DNA of 64,000 bases from Salinimicrobium sp035607535 (GTDB taxonomy: Bacteria; Bacteroidota; Bacteroidia; Flavobacteriales; Flavobacteriaceae), in the NCBI RefSeq assembly GCF_035607535.1, contig NZ_JAYDZX010000002.1:310001-374000 (forward strand), given 5' to 3'. Positions 44,541 to 53,567 of the stretch are shown piece after piece. Made by a program: the position numbers and the translations under genes. Position 1 is the first letter of the stretch, and the number at the start of each line of letters is the position of its first letter. Under the pieces are notes generated by a model. The model was not told the origin of the DNA. It worked only from the letters and a program-made list of their open reading frames with translations, and searched no databases.

Positions 44541-45740
44541 TTGAAAAATCCAATATTCGAACAAAGCTGGAGATGGTATGGGCCGCATGACCCGGTGAAT
44601 CTACAAACTGTTAAACAGGCCGGGGCTAACGGGATTGTCACAGCCTTGCACCACATCCCGGTGGGCGAAGTGTGGAGCCTTGAAGAAATCGACCGGAGAA
44701 AAGCTCTTTTAGACAAGAGCAACAAGGAAAATCCATTTCCACTTCACTGGAATGTGGTAGAAAGCCTGCCGGTTCATGAGCATATCAAACAAGGTAAAGC
44801 AGATAAAGCAGGATACATAGAAAATTATAAACAGAGTCTGCGGAATCTCGGCAGAAGTGGAATTACCAGGATCTGTTACAATTTTATGCCTGTTCTTGAC
44901 TGGCTACGAACGAATGTTCGCTACGAGCTGGAGGATGGCAGTACAGCCCTGCTTCATGATCTGGAGGACCTAATTGTTTTTGACCTGTTCATTCTGAAAA
45001 GGGAGAAGGCCGAAGAAGATTATGAACCGGAAATGGTGGAAAGGGCCAAAAGAAAATATTCCGGAATGACTAAGGCTGAGCTGGATCGGCTTCAGGAAAG
45101 TTTACTCATGGCATTACCGGGGGACCAAAATGGTTTTACTCTTGAAAAACTTCGGAAGGGACTGGAAGACTATAAAGGCATTTCTGCAGAGCAACTTCGG
45201 GAGAACCTGGTGGAATTTCTGAAAGAAGTAATTCCTGTGGCTGAAGAAGCAGGAGTAAAAATGGCTATCCATCCCGATGATCCACCATGGCCGGTGCTTG
45301 GTCTACCGCGGGTGGTGAGTACAGCCAAAGATCTGGACCATATTTTTGATCAGGTTCCTTCAAAAACCAATGGTCTCACTTTTTGCAGCGGTAGTTTTGG
45401 AGCTTCAGAAAAGAATGATCTTCCGGAAATTATTAGAAGATATTACCATCGGATACATTTTGTGCACCTGCGATCTGTTCAAAGAGAGGGGAATTCGAGG
45501 TTCTATGAAGCCAATCATCTCGAAGGAAGTGCAAAGATGCATAAGCTGGTCCGCACTTTTTATGAGTGTCAAAAAGGGCAAAACAGGGGGCCGATCCCTA
45601 TGCGACCCGATCATGGTCACCAAATGCTTGATGATCTTGAAAAGACAACCTATCCCGGTTATTCGGCAATTGGCAGGTTGCGCGGTTTGGCGGAGTTAAG
45701 AGGTTTAGAGCTGGGAATAATCAATTCCCTGGAAAATTAA
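44541..45740 (+). CDS. uxuA: Mannonate dehydratase (non-ATG start)
   Basis: UxuA dehydrates D-mannonate to KDG in the glucuronate branch. The protein, about 399 residues, shows EQSWRWYGPHDPVNL, GIVTALHHIPVGEVWSLEEI, the catalytic and metal residues in MAIHPDDPPWPVLGLPRVV, TFCSGSFGASEKNDL, HFVHLRSVQREG and IPMRPDHGHQMLDD. No in-frame ATG precedes the conserved N-terminus: a stop lies at 44508-44510 and only TTG/CTG codons follow. TTG at 44541 gives the family-typical short lead; TTG at 44514 adds nine residues. The SDR gene starts 10 bp after the stop. Confidence 0.93.
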   Translation: MKNPIFEQSWRWYGPHDPVNLQTVKQAGANGIVTALHHIPVGEVWSLEEIDRRKALLDKSNKENPFPLHWNVVESLPVHEHIKQGKADKAGYIENYKQSLRNLGRSGITRICYNFMPVLDWLRTNVRYELEDGSTALLHDLEDLIVFDLFILKREKAEEDYEPEMVERAKRKYSGMTKAELDRLQESLLMALPGDQNGFTLEKLRKGLEDYKGISAEQLRENLVEFLKEVIPVAEEAGVKMAIHPDDPPWPVLGLPRVVSTAKDLDHIFDQVPSKTNGLTFCSGSFGASEKNDLPEIIRRYYHRIHFVHLRSVQREGNSRFYEANHLEGSAKMHKLVRTFYECQKGQNRGPIPMRPDHGHQMLDDLEKTTYPGYSAIGRLRGLAELRGLELGIINSLEN

Positions 45741-45750
45741 AGAAGCTAAA

Positions 45751-46557
45751 ATGAGCAATTTAAAAGATAAAGTAGCAGTAGTAACCGGAGGCAACGGGGT
45801 ACTGGGAGGTGCCATTGCAATGGGATTGGCAGCCGAAGGGGTGAAAGTCGGCATACTGGGTCGCAGTGAAGAAACTGTACAGGCAAGAGTAAAAGAAATA
45901 GAGAATGCCGGTGGAAAAGCCATGGCGCTGGTCGCAGATGTACTCGATGAGCATAAACTGGAGACAGCCAGAGAAAGTATAAAAAAAGCCTTTGGTAAGG
46001 TAGATATTCTGGTCAATGCTGCCGGTGGGAATATAAAAGGCGCTACCATCACCCCAGACCAAAGTATTTTTGATCTCAACGTTGGGGACTTTGATAAGGT
46101 GAATGAGCTGAATTTCAAAGGAACTGTTCTGCCAACCCTGGTCTTTGCAAAAGGAATGGTTGGGCAGAAGAAAGGCAGTATAATCAATATTTCATCCCTG
46201 GCCGCGTCAAGAGCGCTTACAAGAGTTATGGGATATTCGGCAGCCAAAGCAGCTGTGGATAATTTCACGAAATGGCTGGCGGTAGAAATGGCGCAGAAAT
46301 ATGGAGACGGAATCCGAGTGAATGCTATTGCCCCCGGTTTTTTTATCGGGGAGCAGAACCGCGACCTTTTACTGAATGAAGACGGAAGTCTCACTTCCCG
46401 CGGAGAGACCATTGTAAAGCAGACACCAATGAATCGCTTTGGAAGGCCAGAAGAATTGCAGGGCGCAGCAAATTGGCTGGCAGGAGATAATTCATCTTTC
46501 GTCACCGGAACTGTCATTGCAGTAGACGGTGGGTTTGGAGCTTTTAGCGGGGTATAA
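45751..46557 (+). CDS. SDR-family D-mannonate oxidoreductase (fructuronate reductase), UxuB role
   Basis: The 268-residue short-chain dehydrogenase most likely reduces D-fructuronate to D-mannonate, feeding UxuA encoded just upstream. It has TGGNGVLGGAIAMGLA for NAD(P)H, the LVNAAGGNIKGATITP segment, the catalytic serine in INISSLAASRALTRVMG and YSAAKAAV with Tyr and Lys, plus GFFIGEQNRDLL and VIAVDGGFGAFSGV at the end. It is not of the mannitol dehydrogenase family that Escherichia coli UxuB belongs to. It resembles SDR proteins that accompany uxuA in many Firmicutes and Bacteroidota. Role is inferred from context. Confidence 0.87.
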   Translation: MSNLKDKVAVVTGGNGVLGGAIAMGLAAEGVKVGILGRSEETVQARVKEIENAGGKAMALVADVLDEHKLETARESIKKAFGKVDILVNAAGGNIKGATITPDQSIFDLNVGDFDKVNELNFKGTVLPTLVFAKGMVGQKKGSIINISSLAASRALTRVMGYSAAKAAVDNFTKWLAVEMAQKYGDGIRVNAIAPGFFIGEQNRDLLLNEDGSLTSRGETIVKQTPMNRFGRPEELQGAANWLAGDNSSFVTGTVIAVDGGFGAFSGV

Positions 46558-46568
46558 AATGATTTGAT

Positions 46569-47804
46569 ATGGCAGCATTAGGAAAATATTCTTTTGGAGT
46601 AGGTGACAGGTTTGGAAAAGAGGGAAAGGCTCAGCTGCAGGCGATTCTTAAGGTTTGGGATGAAGGAGTTGAGGTGACGCCGGTCTGGAATAAATCAAAC
46701 CGGGAGCATGAAACAGTAGGTTCTCACCCTGAGAGCCTGCGGAAGGAAGCAGATGAAGCCATAAAAGCTTTAGGTTTTACAGGAGCTTACTTTGTAGATG
46801 CCGATCATATAAACCTGCAAACGGTAGAAGAGTTCATTCCTTTCAGTGATTTTTTCACTATTGATGTGGCCGGATTTATTGGGCAAAAAGCTTCAGAAAA
46901 AGAAGAGGAAGATTTTCTTCAATTTTTCAAAAGCTATATGGGAGATATTGCAATCCCCGGGATTGAGCGTAAGATGCAGATATCTAAATCACATCTAAGG
47001 GAAATGCTGGATAGTTTTTTATTGGCTTCTCAAAAAGCAGGAGAGATCTATAAACATATCCGCTCCAAAAAAGCTGAAGAATTCCATGTGGAAGTTTCCA
47101 TTGATGAGGTGGAAAATCCTCAATCCCCGCTTGAGCTTTTCTTCATTCTGGCAGCTTTGGCTTTTTATAAGGTTCCGGTCAACACTATCGCTCCAAAATT
47201 TTCCGGGGAATTCAATAAAGGAGTGGATTATGAGGGAGATCTGGAGAAATTTGAGCAGGAATTTGAGGAGGATCTTTTGGTGCTGAAATTTGCTGTAAAG
47301 GAATTTGAATTTCCACAAAATCTAAAATTGAGTGTGCACAGCGGGAGTGATAAGTTCTCGATCTATCCTGTCATTCAAAAGCTCATCAGGAAACACGATG
47401 CTGGATTACATCTAAAAACCGCAGGCACTACCTGGCTGGAAGAATTGATAGGAATTGCAGAAAGTGAAGGCGATGGTTTTAGGTTTGCCAAAGAACTCTA
47501 TGCCGAATCCCTGGAGCGCTATGAGGAACTAACGAAAGATTATGCTTCAGTCCTTTCTATAGATAAACAAAAGTTACCTGTAGTCGGGGATTTTTCCACC
47601 GGAAAAGATTTTGCAGATGCCCTGAGACATGAAGCAACTTCAGCAGCATATAATCCCCACTTCAGGCAACTGCTTCACTGTGCCTATAAAATAGCTGCTG
47701 AAAAAGAAGATTTTTCACAGTTGTTGGAAAAATTCCGAAGTAGAATTGAAGAGAATGTTACTTTAAATCTTTATGAGAGGCATTTGAAAGAGATTTTTCT
47801 GTAG
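46569..47804 (+). CDS. uxaE: Tagaturonate epimerase UxaE-like
   Basis: The 411-residue protein resembles the UxaE family, which epimerises D-tagaturonate and D-fructuronate at C3. That would let galacturonate and glucuronate share the altronate and mannonate branches. Recognisable stretches are KYSFGVGDRFGKEGKAQL, VTPVWNKSNREHETVGS, FVDADHINLQTVEEFI, TIAPKFSGEFNKGVDY, LSVHSGSDKFSIYPVIQKL and GLHLKTAGTTWLEELIG. The clustered Asp, His and Lys residues in DADHIN and SVHSGSDK fit a metal-dependent active site. It closes the uxuA operon and the whole pectin locus. Family recall is good but no search was run. Confidence 0.85.
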   Translation: MAALGKYSFGVGDRFGKEGKAQLQAILKVWDEGVEVTPVWNKSNREHETVGSHPESLRKEADEAIKALGFTGAYFVDADHINLQTVEEFIPFSDFFTIDVAGFIGQKASEKEEEDFLQFFKSYMGDIAIPGIERKMQISKSHLREMLDSFLLASQKAGEIYKHIRSKKAEEFHVEVSIDEVENPQSPLELFFILAALAFYKVPVNTIAPKFSGEFNKGVDYEGDLEKFEQEFEEDLLVLKFAVKEFEFPQNLKLSVHSGSDKFSIYPVIQKLIRKHDAGLHLKTAGTTWLEELIGIAESEGDGFRFAKELYAESLERYEELTKDYASVLSIDKQKLPVVGDFSTGKDFADALRHEATSAAYNPHFRQLLHCAYKIAAEKEDFSQLLEKFRSRIEENVTLNLYERHLKEIFL

Positions 47805-47881
47805 TTCTCTTGCTTCCAGACATTAATAACTTCTTTATAATTTTTAACGCTCTTTCTACAGGAGGGAATTTTTATTTTTTC

Positions 47882-47901
47882 TAATTTTGGAATAATTCCA
47901 A
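47882..47901 (+). promoter_or_regulatory. dinB promoter -7 element overlapped by a perfect palindrome (candidate SOS operator)
   Basis: TAATTTTG at 47882-47889 matches TAnnTTTG. The perfect 15-bp palindrome TTGGAATAATTCCAA at 47887-47901 overlaps its end and the transcription start region, about 22 bp before the dinB ATG. This is the expected place for a repressor of a damage-inducible polymerase, perhaps LexA-like. No repressor gene is in the window. Confidence 0.5.
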
Positions 47902-47922
47902 TAAGAAGGAAATTATCCATAA

Positions 47923-49143
47923 ATGGAGAAGAATAAAGCTATTTTACACCTCGATCTGGATACATTTTTTGTGTCTGTAGAGCGTTTGCTGCATCCCGAA
48001 CTTAATAACCGGCCGGTGCTGGTAGGTGGCCTGGGAGATCGCGGGGTGGTGGCGGCGTGTAGTTATGAGACGCGCCGGTATGGAGTGCATTCGGGTATGG
48101 CGATGAAGGTGGCCCGGCAGCTGTGCCCGGCGGCTACAGTGATCAAAGGGGAGACCGGCACTTACAGCAAGTATTCTCACCAGGTGACAGAGATCATTCA
48201 GAATAAAGTACCTGCCTTTGAAAAAGCGAGCATCGATGAATTCTACGCCGACCTTACCGGCATGGACAAATTCTTTGGTACCTACCGCTTTGCGAGTGAG
48301 CTGCGGCAGGAGATCATTCGTGAAAGCGGACTCCCAATTTCCTTCGGGCTCTCCCGGAATAAAGTAGTGTCCAAGATCGCCACGGGTGAGGCCAAACCCA
48401 ATAACCAGATGCTCATAGAAAGCGGTGCTGAAAGAACATTTTTGGCACCCCTGTCTGTGCGGAAAATTCCTATGATCGGGAGCAAGACTTTTCAGACGCT
48501 GCTGGGGCTGGGGGTAAGAGAAATAAAGACCATACAGGAGATGCCGGTGGAGATGATGGAGAGTGTGCTGGGCAAGAACGGGCGTACTATCTGGAAACGG
48601 GCGCATGGAATAGATGAGGTGCCTATCATCCCGTTCCACGAGCGGAAATCCATTTCCGCCGAACGTACTTTCCACAAAGATACTATTGATATGGTACAGC
48701 TAAGTGCGACGCTCACGGCCATGACCGAAAGCCTGGCGTACCAGTTACGACGCGGGGACAGGCTTACGTCAAATATTAGTGTGAAGATCCGGTATTCAGA
48801 TTTTAATACCTATACCAAGCAGGCGAGCATTCCCTACACCAGTGCCGATCATGTGTTGATCCCAAAGATATGGGAGCTGTTCCGCCAGCTGTACAACAGG
48901 AGGCTGCTCATTCGGCTGGTGGGAGTGAAATTCACCGGACTCGTAGGCGGGCATTACCAGATCAACCTGTTTGACGACAGCGAGGAGATGCTGAATTTAT
49001 ATAATTCCATCGACCGCATTCGCAACCGGTTTGGAGAGGAGAGTGTGATGAGAGCATCGACCATGGGAGGCATAAGCGTAGGTCGAATGGAGAACCCGTT
49101 CAACGGCGCCCCACCCATGTTGCATGCGCATAGGCAGAGCTAA
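47923..49143 (+). CDS. dinB: Y-family DNA polymerase (DinB/Pol IV type)
   Basis: The 406-residue translesion polymerase shows both catalytic motifs, HLDLDTFFVSVE (D11) and ASIDEFYADLTG (D105, E106), the palm-finger stretch ACSYETRRYGVHSGM, the thumb helix-hairpin-helix around RKIPMIGSKTFQTLLGLG, and a little-finger domain. Near the C-terminus, QINLF is a clear beta-clamp-binding motif. It lies upstream of a DnaE-type polymerase gene in the same direction, a pairing linked to damage-induced mutagenesis in many bacteria. Regulation is probably through the palindrome at 47887. Confidence 0.93.
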   Translation: MEKNKAILHLDLDTFFVSVERLLHPELNNRPVLVGGLGDRGVVAACSYETRRYGVHSGMAMKVARQLCPAATVIKGETGTYSKYSHQVTEIIQNKVPAFEKASIDEFYADLTGMDKFFGTYRFASELRQEIIRESGLPISFGLSRNKVVSKIATGEAKPNNQMLIESGAERTFLAPLSVRKIPMIGSKTFQTLLGLGVREIKTIQEMPVEMMESVLGKNGRTIWKRAHGIDEVPIIPFHERKSISAERTFHKDTIDMVQLSATLTAMTESLAYQLRRGDRLTSNISVKIRYSDFNTYTKQASIPYTSADHVLIPKIWELFRQLYNRRLLIRLVGVKFTGLVGGHYQINLFDDSEEMLNLYNSIDRIRNRFGEESVMRASTMGGISVGRMENPFNGAPPMLHAHRQS

Positions 49144-50009
49144 GTTTTGCCTTTTTGGCGAATTAGCTTTGCTATTCAAGGTTCAAGGCTCAAGGTTCAA
49201 AGTTCAAGGGTTTTACAATTAAAATTACAATGATCAATAAACAGTAAGCAATGAACAAATATCGAAAGGAAGACTAATTATTCTCCTCTTTGCGAAGGAG
49301 TCCCGGGTTTCGGAAATCTCCTTGTGCAGGAGTTCTGCTCTTTACTGGTAGAAAATAAGAAAGATTGCTCTCTCATTGTGAGATTGCTTCGCTATCGCTT
49401 GCAAGGATAGAAAACAAGGAACTCATCCCGTCAGTTCGAGTGAATTTGAACCTGCGATAGCAGGGGCAAATTAGTATCGAGAACAAGAGAGTGGTTGCAG
49501 CCTCTGTTCTCGATACATTTTTTGTTTCACTCTGTTCAACAAAAAACACTCGAACTGACGGCTGATTAGACATTTATGAGTTAAAAAGACAAATCATGAA
49601 TGCGTGGCTTTTTCAATAAACAATGATTAATAATCAATTATCAGAGACTCTCCGCTTTTCCCCTGCCCTAAAGGGAGGCGGAGTTATGGCCTCAGATGGA
49701 AAGTCTGTGGGGATCTTAAAAGAGTGGTCAGTGTTCTGTGATCAGTGGTCAGAAAGCTGAACCATAAAAGAAAATCGGTGCATCCGTGGCTTTTTTCAAT
49801 AAACAATGATCAATAATCAATTATCAGAGACTCTCCGCTTTTCCCCTGCCCTAAAGGGAGGCGGAGTTGGCTTTTTTCACAATGAACAATGAACAACAAA
49901 CAACAAACAACAAACAAGAAACCAACAGCTAAATGCCCAAAGAACCTCTCCGAACTATCAACTACCAACTAAACTACTGTCTACCGTCTAAAGACTACCG
50001 ACTAAACCA
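49144..50009. repeat. Composite intergenic repeat island 2 between dinB and dnaE
   Basis: This 866-bp spacer has no convincing gene. It holds heptad arrays at 49177-49211 (caaggtt-like), 49213-49261, 49614-49648, 49723-49757 (agtggtc-like), 49797-49831 and 49880-50008. It also carries two near-identical 83-bp copies at 49604-49686 and 49786-49868, each with gtggctttttt, caat-heptads and the hairpin ctccgc/gcggag. The last array runs up to the dnaE ATG at 50010, so no ordinary promoter is seen there. Confidence 0.85.
49428..49561. repeat. Nested inverted-repeat (REP-like) element
   Basis: The outer arms ccgtcagttcgagtg (49428-49442) and cactcgaactgacgg (49547-49561) are perfect 15-bp inverted repeats. 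Inside them gtatcgagaaca (49474-49485) pairs with tgttctcgatac (49505-49516) and ttttttgtt (49518-49526) with aacaaaaaa (49538-49546). The arms could fold into a branched structure typical of REP or mobile palindromic elements. Confidence 0.7.
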
Positions 50010-53000
50010 ATGTTTCTAAACAACCATACATATTACTCCCTTCGCTACGGCACTTTTCCCGAAGAGGAGCTGTGTGTGCTGGCGCAAGAGAATAAAGCTT
50101 CGGCTGTGGCGGTGACCGATATCAATAACACTTCGGCCTGTCTTAGCTTTTTAAAGACTGCTCAAAAATATGATTTTAAAGCCCTCATCGGGATCGACTT
50201 TAGAAATGGGGTGGAGCAGCAGTACGTAGGTCTGGCGCGGAGCAATGAAGGATTCAGGCAACTTAACGACCACCTGGCGGCACATTTGCATGTAGAGAAG
50301 GAATTTGCGGCCGATGCCCTGCCGCTGGAGGATTGCTGGTTTATTTATCCGCTGGAGCAGGTGATGAGGTGCCAAAAATGGCATTTTAGAGAGGATGAAT
50401 TTATCGGCGTTTCGGTGGAAAGTCTGCGGAAATTGAAGTTTTCAAAATATCTGGAACTTCAGGACAAACTGGTGCTGCTGCAAACAGTGACCTTCCGGAA
50501 TAAAAAAGATTACAACGCCCACCGACTGCTGCGTGCGATTGACAAAAATATGCTGCTGAGTCAGCTGCCCGAAGCTGAGCAGGGTTCGCTCTCTCATAAA
50601 ATGTTACCCGAAAATGCCGTTTTTGAAGCCTTTGCAGATTATCCCTTTATTCTGAAGAACACACAACGGGTCATCGACGGCTGCGAAGTTAATTTCGGAT
50701 TTGACAGCGCCCGCCAAAACCGGAACCTGCAGATCTTTAGCAGCAGTAAAGAGGAAGATGCAGAGATACTGAAGAAACTCTGCTATAAAAATCTCCTCCG
50801 CCGCTATCCCAATGCCACTCCCGAAACTTATGCGCGGGTAGAGAAGGAGCTGCAGGCGATCATTAACCTGGGCTTTGTCTCATATTTTTTGATCAACCAC
50901 GATATTGTGGAATACGCAAAATCGAAGAACTATCCGTTCATAGGTCGGGGGAGTGGTGCAAACTCGGTGGTGGCCTATATCATTGGGATCACTAATGTTG
51001 ATCCCATTGAGCTCGACCTGTATTTCGAACGCTTTATCAACGCCCACCGCCACTCGCCGCCCGATTTTGATATTGATTTTTCCTGGAAGGACCGGCAGGA
51101 TGTGACCGATTATATTTTCAGAAGGTACAAGAATACTGCTCTTTTAGCCACTTATGTCACCTTTAAGCGCCGGGCTGTGATAAGAGAACTGGGAAAGGTG
51201 TTTGGTTTGCCCAAGGCCGAAATCGATAAATTGTCTTCGGGATTTTTCGATCCAAAAGGTCTGGATGAGATGGAGCGGCTGGTGTTTCGCTACAGTGGCT
51301 TGATCGCCGGCTTTCCCAATTACCTGAGTGTTCATGCCGGCGGAATCGCCATTTTACAGGAGCCGGTGCACTGCTATGCTTCTACTTTTTTACCTCCCAA
51401 AGGCTTTGCGACCATTCAATTTGATATGAATATTGCTGAAGATGTGGGTATTTTTAAATTCGACATTCTCGCCCAGCGCGGCCTCTCCAAGATCACTGAT
51501 GCCATTGAGCTTATTAAGGAAAATCAGCCGGAAGCTGAAATTGAAGACATGGAAAATGTGTCGGTTTTCAAGAACGATCCCAATATCAATAACCTGTTGC
51601 GCACCGGCGATTGTATGGGTGTGTTCTATGTGGAATCGCCTGCGATGCGCGGATTGTTTCAGAAGTTACAAACAGATGATTACCTGGGGTTAGTCGCGGC
51701 GAGTTCTATAATTAGGCCGGGGGTCTCCAACGGCGGCATGAAGGAGGAGTACATCAAACGCCACCGCGATCCCGAGCGCCGCAAGCAGGCACATCCGGTT
51801 TTGGCCGAAATTCTCAATGAAACTTATGGCGTTATGGTCTACCAGGAAGATGTGCTCAAGATCGCCCACTACTTTGCCGGACTCTCCCTTGACGAAGCCG
51901 ATATTCTGCGCCGTGGCATGAGTGGCAAAAAACGGAATGAGGTGGATTTTCGGAAGCTGGAGGATAAATTCCGGAATAACTGCAGGGACAAAGGCTATTC
52001 TGAAGCACTTACCGAAGAGGTGTGGAATCAGATCCTGTCTTTTGCCGGTTATGCTTTTCCGAAGGGACATTCAGCTTCCTATGCGGTGGAAAGTTACCAG
52101 AGTCTTTACCTTAAATATTATTTTCCGCTGGAATTTATGGTCGCCTGCCTCAATAACGGTGGCGGTTTCTATGATGTGGAGACCTATATTCAGGAGATAC
52201 GAAAATGCGGCGGCCGGGTGCATCCGCCCTGTATCAACAAAAGTGACCACCATACGGTGATCTATGGAAAAGACATTTATCTGGGGCTGGGGTATATTAA
52301 GGAGCTGGAGATAAAGGTGGTACAGCGTATTCTGGAGGATCGCAATTTCTTCGGAAGCTTTAAATCCTTTGATGACTTTATCGACCGGGTGCCCATCTCC
52401 ATTGAGCAGCTGAGCATTCTGCTGAAGATCGATGCTTTCCGGTTCACCGGGGTAGATAAACACCACCTGCTGTGGAAAGCTTACTTCAAGCTCAACCGCA
52501 CCCGCACCCGAAGTGGCCAAACTTTGCTATTCCGTCCGCCGCACCGGGATTTTGACCTGCCCGAACTATCTCATTCTATGCTGATTGATGCTTATGACCA
52601 GATGGAGCTACTGGGTTTTTCATTGCACGATCACTTCAAACTGCTTAAACCTGAAGCCTATCAAAAGCTACAGCGCCCGGGAGTGGTGATGGCAAGAGAT
52701 TTAAAACAGCATATAGGCAAGACTATAGAGATCTACGGGCATCTCATCACCGCCAAACGTACACCCACAGTAAACCGGCAGTACATGTGTTTTGGGACTT
52801 TTTACGATCGCGCCGGGGATATCTTTGATGTAGTACAATTTCCCCGTGCGGCAGAGCGATTCCCGCTGCACAGCAAAGGGATCTATTTGTGTAAGGGTAA
52901 GGTGGTAGAAGAGCTGGATTATATCTGCATCAATATCGAATGGCTCGAACGACAGGAAACAGTGGGAGACCCAAGATACATAAGCAGTACCAGGATGAAG

Positions 53001-53042
53001 ATCTCCTTTAAGGAAGATGGGAATGGGATGATCTTGAAGTAA
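50010..53042 (+). CDS. dnaE2: DnaE-type DNA polymerase III alpha subunit, short error-prone-like form
   Basis: This 1010-residue C-family polymerase is much shorter than the replicative DnaE of Bacteroidota (about 1450). The N-terminal PHP domain is degenerate: HTYYSLRYGTF in place of an HxH motif and TDINNTSA in place of TDH. The polymerase core is complete, with GRGSGANSVVAYIIGI, the catalytic PDFDIDFSWKDR (351 on), NYLSVHAGGIAI, GIFKFDILAQRGL, VYQEDVLKIAHYFAG, ILRRGMSGKK and AFPKGHSASYAVESYQ. The C-terminus has an OB-fold-like segment but no replicative tau-binding region that I can recognise. With the dinB gene upstream it probably forms an ImuC/DnaE2-like mutagenic pair. No imuA or lexA is adjacent. 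Confidence 0.9.
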   Translation: MFLNNHTYYSLRYGTFPEEELCVLAQENKASAVAVTDINNTSACLSFLKTAQKYDFKALIGIDFRNGVEQQYVGLARSNEGFRQLNDHLAAHLHVEKEFAADALPLEDCWFIYPLEQVMRCQKWHFREDEFIGVSVESLRKLKFSKYLELQDKLVLLQTVTFRNKKDYNAHRLLRAIDKNMLLSQLPEAEQGSLSHKMLPENAVFEAFADYPFILKNTQRVIDGCEVNFGFDSARQNRNLQIFSSSKEEDAEILKKLCYKNLLRRYPNATPETYARVEKELQAIINLGFVSYFLINHDIVEYAKSKNYPFIGRGSGANSVVAYIIGITNVDPIELDLYFERFINAHRHSPPDFDIDFSWKDRQDVTDYIFRRYKNTALLATYVTFKRRAVIRELGKVFGLPKAEIDKLSSGFFDPKGLDEMERLVFRYSGLIAGFPNYLSVHAGGIAILQEPVHCYASTFLPPKGFATIQFDMNIAEDVGIFKFDILAQRGLSKITDAIELIKENQPEAEIEDMENVSVFKNDPNINNLLRTGDCMGVFYVESPAMRGLFQKLQTDDYLGLVAASSIIRPGVSNGGMKEEYIKRHRDPERRKQAHPVLAEILNETYGVMVYQEDVLKIAHYFAGLSLDEADILRRGMSGKKRNEVDFRKLEDKFRNNCRDKGYSEALTEEVWNQILSFAGYAFPKGHSASYAVESYQSLYLKYYFPLEFMVACLNNGGGFYDVETYIQEIRKCGGRVHPPCINKSDHHTVIYGKDIYLGLGYIKELEIKVVQRILEDRNFFGSFKSFDDFIDRVPISIEQLSILLKIDAFRFTGVDKHHLLWKAYFKLNRTRTRSGQTLLFRPPHRDFDLPELSHSMLIDAYDQMELLGFSLHDHFKLLKPEAYQKLQRPGVVMARDLKQHIGKTIEIYGHLITAKRTPTVNRQYMCFGTFYDRAGDIFDVVQFPRAAERFPLHSKGIYLCKGKVVEELDYICINIEWLERQETVGDPRYISSTRMKISFKEDGNGMILK

Positions 53043-53567
53043 GTAGTGGTCGGTGTTCAGTAGGCAGTAAAATGGAAAAGCAACTTTTTCTAGTGGTCAG
53101 TGGTCAGTATTCAGTAGGCAGTAAAAATTATTCTGTTACCGTCTTTGCGGCATTGGGCCGACTGCGGCAATCTCTTTCTTCTACAGTTCTGCTCATTACT
53201 TTTAGATATAACAATTCGACTGCTCCCGATTGTGAGATTGCTTCGCTTTCGCCTGTCTACCCGCAGGTACGCTCGCAGAGAGGTTTCAAATGAAAATGCA
53301 ATAAACACTAATCAGAAACGGAATCTAAAAGTCCCCTCTAGGGATTTAGGGGTTTATAAAGGGACAGAAAAAAAAATATTGGTGTATCCGTGGCTTTTTT
53401 AAGAATTGACCACAAACAATGAGAAAGTGTAGAATGGTAGAAGAGGAAAATAAAGGGTGAAAACAGAAATCCAACAGCCAATGGCCAAAAGCCAAAGCCT
53501 GAATAACTTATCTTCTACGAACTCCGAACTCTCAACTAAATACTCCGAAAAAACTGCCCACTGCCCA
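53043..53567. repeat. Composite intergenic repeat island 3
   Basis: The 525 bp hold no convincing gene. Heptad arrays lie at 53045-53072 and 53092-53126 (agtggtc, agtattc, agtaggc) and at 53471-53575 (15 units in one register, from ccaacag and ccaatgg through aactccg to tgcccac). The module ggtgtatccgtggctttttt is at 53381-53400. The string ttgtgagattgcttcgct at 53230 matches island 2 at 49376. Confidence 0.8.

Noticed and set aside
45705..46517. Antisense frame (270 codons) opposite the mannonate oxidoreductase gene
   Set aside because: The plus strand encodes a complete SDR. The antisense product is Ser/Pro-rich, as expected for a shadow frame.
47944..48675. Antisense frame (243 codons) opposite dinB
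   Set aside because: The polymerase motifs lie on the plus strand, and the antisense frame has no start context or domain.
49144..50009. Search for an imuA, lexA or other small gene between dinB and dnaE
   Set aside because: Only short frames interrupted by stops are present; the content is repeats and palindromes.
53072..53402. Short frames in repeat island 3
   Set aside because: They are made of heptad and other repeat modules in non-coding DNA and show no protein-like composition.
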